Source: Alviniconcha marisindica (taxonomy: Eukaryota; Mollusca; Gastropoda; Provannidae). Taken from it: a stretch of 64,000 bases of DNA. How positions within the stretch are numbered: position 1 is the first letter of the stretch; the number at the start of each line of letters is the position of its first letter. Position numbers and translations under genes: made by a program. The stretch is taken from assembly GCA_018857735.1 (NCBI GenBank), contig JABMCL010000854.1, forward strand, positions 172,501 through 236,500, read 5' to 3'. Shown in pieces: positions 63,684 to 64,000 of the stretch. A model generated the notes under the pieces. The model did not search any database. It worked only from the letters and a program-made list of their open reading frames with translations, and had not been told where the DNA came from.

Positions 63684-64000
63684 TCAATGGGGGCACACCG
63701 GGGATGATGAGTCTGGGATTAAATGGAGGCATGTTTGGGAGTGAATTGGAGGCAGCTGTTTGAGCGAGTGGATCGCAATTTGGAAGAGTGAAGAAAACGT
63801 GTTGTTGGTGAAGGTTCTGACCATGAAATTTCCGCCATGGATTAATGAATTAAGTTGTCTTGCATCTCGTCGCTCCGGGTCCTTAAGGCTGGAAACAGAC
63901 AGGGTGGACACAGATGACGAGGACCAAAAGGTCACTTCTTCATATTCAGCACCTGCTGAAGGGCCTGCCCACGACCCCGGACAGGCATCACCACACTGAC
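63684..64000 (-). CDS. Possible C-terminal exon of an unknown gene, partial
   Basis: On the minus strand a frame is open from the window edge to a TGA at 63684-63686, about 105 codons. It includes EEVTFWSSSSVSTLSVSSLK, DPERRDARQLNSLIHGGN and FMVRTFTNNTFSSLFQIA. The part nearest the edge is GC-richer than the surrounding DNA and reads like ordinary protein. No domain is recognised, and the plus strand is also open over 63760-63999. It may be the last exon of a gene continuing beyond 64000, or chance. Confidence 0.25.
   Translation of the reverse strand, partial: QCGDACPGSWAGPSAGAEYEEVTFWSSSSVSTLSVSSLKDPERRDARQLNSLIHGGNFMVRTFTNNTFSSLFQIAIHSLKQLPPIHSQTCLHLIPDSSSPVCPH

Overview
This is a stretch of animal nuclear DNA, most likely from a mollusc and probably a gastropod. 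That placement is an inference. It rests on GT-AG introns, tRNA-derived SINEs with tetranucleotide (ACTT-type) tails, frameshifted non-LTR retrotransposons, mariner-like and piggyBac-like remnants, and a very heavy load of (TC)n, (CA)n and minisatellite DNA. Nothing looks bacterial or viral.

One gene can be read with confidence: a complete six-exon gene on the + strand (44051-51177) for a mitochondrial carrier of the ornithine/citrulline (SLC25A15/ORC1) type. It encodes 328 residues, all three carrier repeats are present, and every splice junction joins in frame at GT-AG sites. A partial open frame at the right edge (63684-64000, minus strand) may be the end of another gene, but this is weak.

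Layout. 1-14600: microsatellites, a 0.5-kb repeat present twice (1416 and 10979), an array of TTTTGTCGCGACAAAA palindromes (3098-3375), a 164-bp tandem array (8229-9477) and tRNA-SINEs. 14600-24000: more SINEs and microsatellites, foldback sequences, and a mariner transposase remnant split by one LINE end and abutting another (22078-23740). 24645-25745: a 1.1-kb G-rich minisatellite. 27000-39000: SINEs, a 40-bp minisatellite, an array with units in both orientations (31375-32200), and a 1.8-kb array of about 20-bp units (36474-38303). 39678-41475: a decayed LINE reverse transcriptase on the minus strand. 41500-53000: the carrier gene. 53570-54280: a TTAA-bounded piggyBac-like remnant. 55990-64000: further minisatellites and LINE/SINE ends.

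The most interesting observation concerns the carrier gene. Intron 3 is filled by a minisatellite (about 32 copies) whose unit is the exon-3/intron-3 junction itself, so the 5' splice site is repeated. Intron 4 holds ten copies of a 31-bp unit that resembles the 3' splice site of exon 5. Intron 1 also has a 50-bp array starting about 30 bp after its donor. In intron 2 the tail of a dispersed repeat supplies a TACTAAC branch-point match just before exon 3. Intron 5 has an inverted repeat whose right arm runs up to the exon-6 acceptor. Several small dispersed families (a hairpin with an ACTT tail, a module with an AACT-type tail, and a 180-bp element sharing a module with the SINE tail) recur on both strands and seem worth defining formally.
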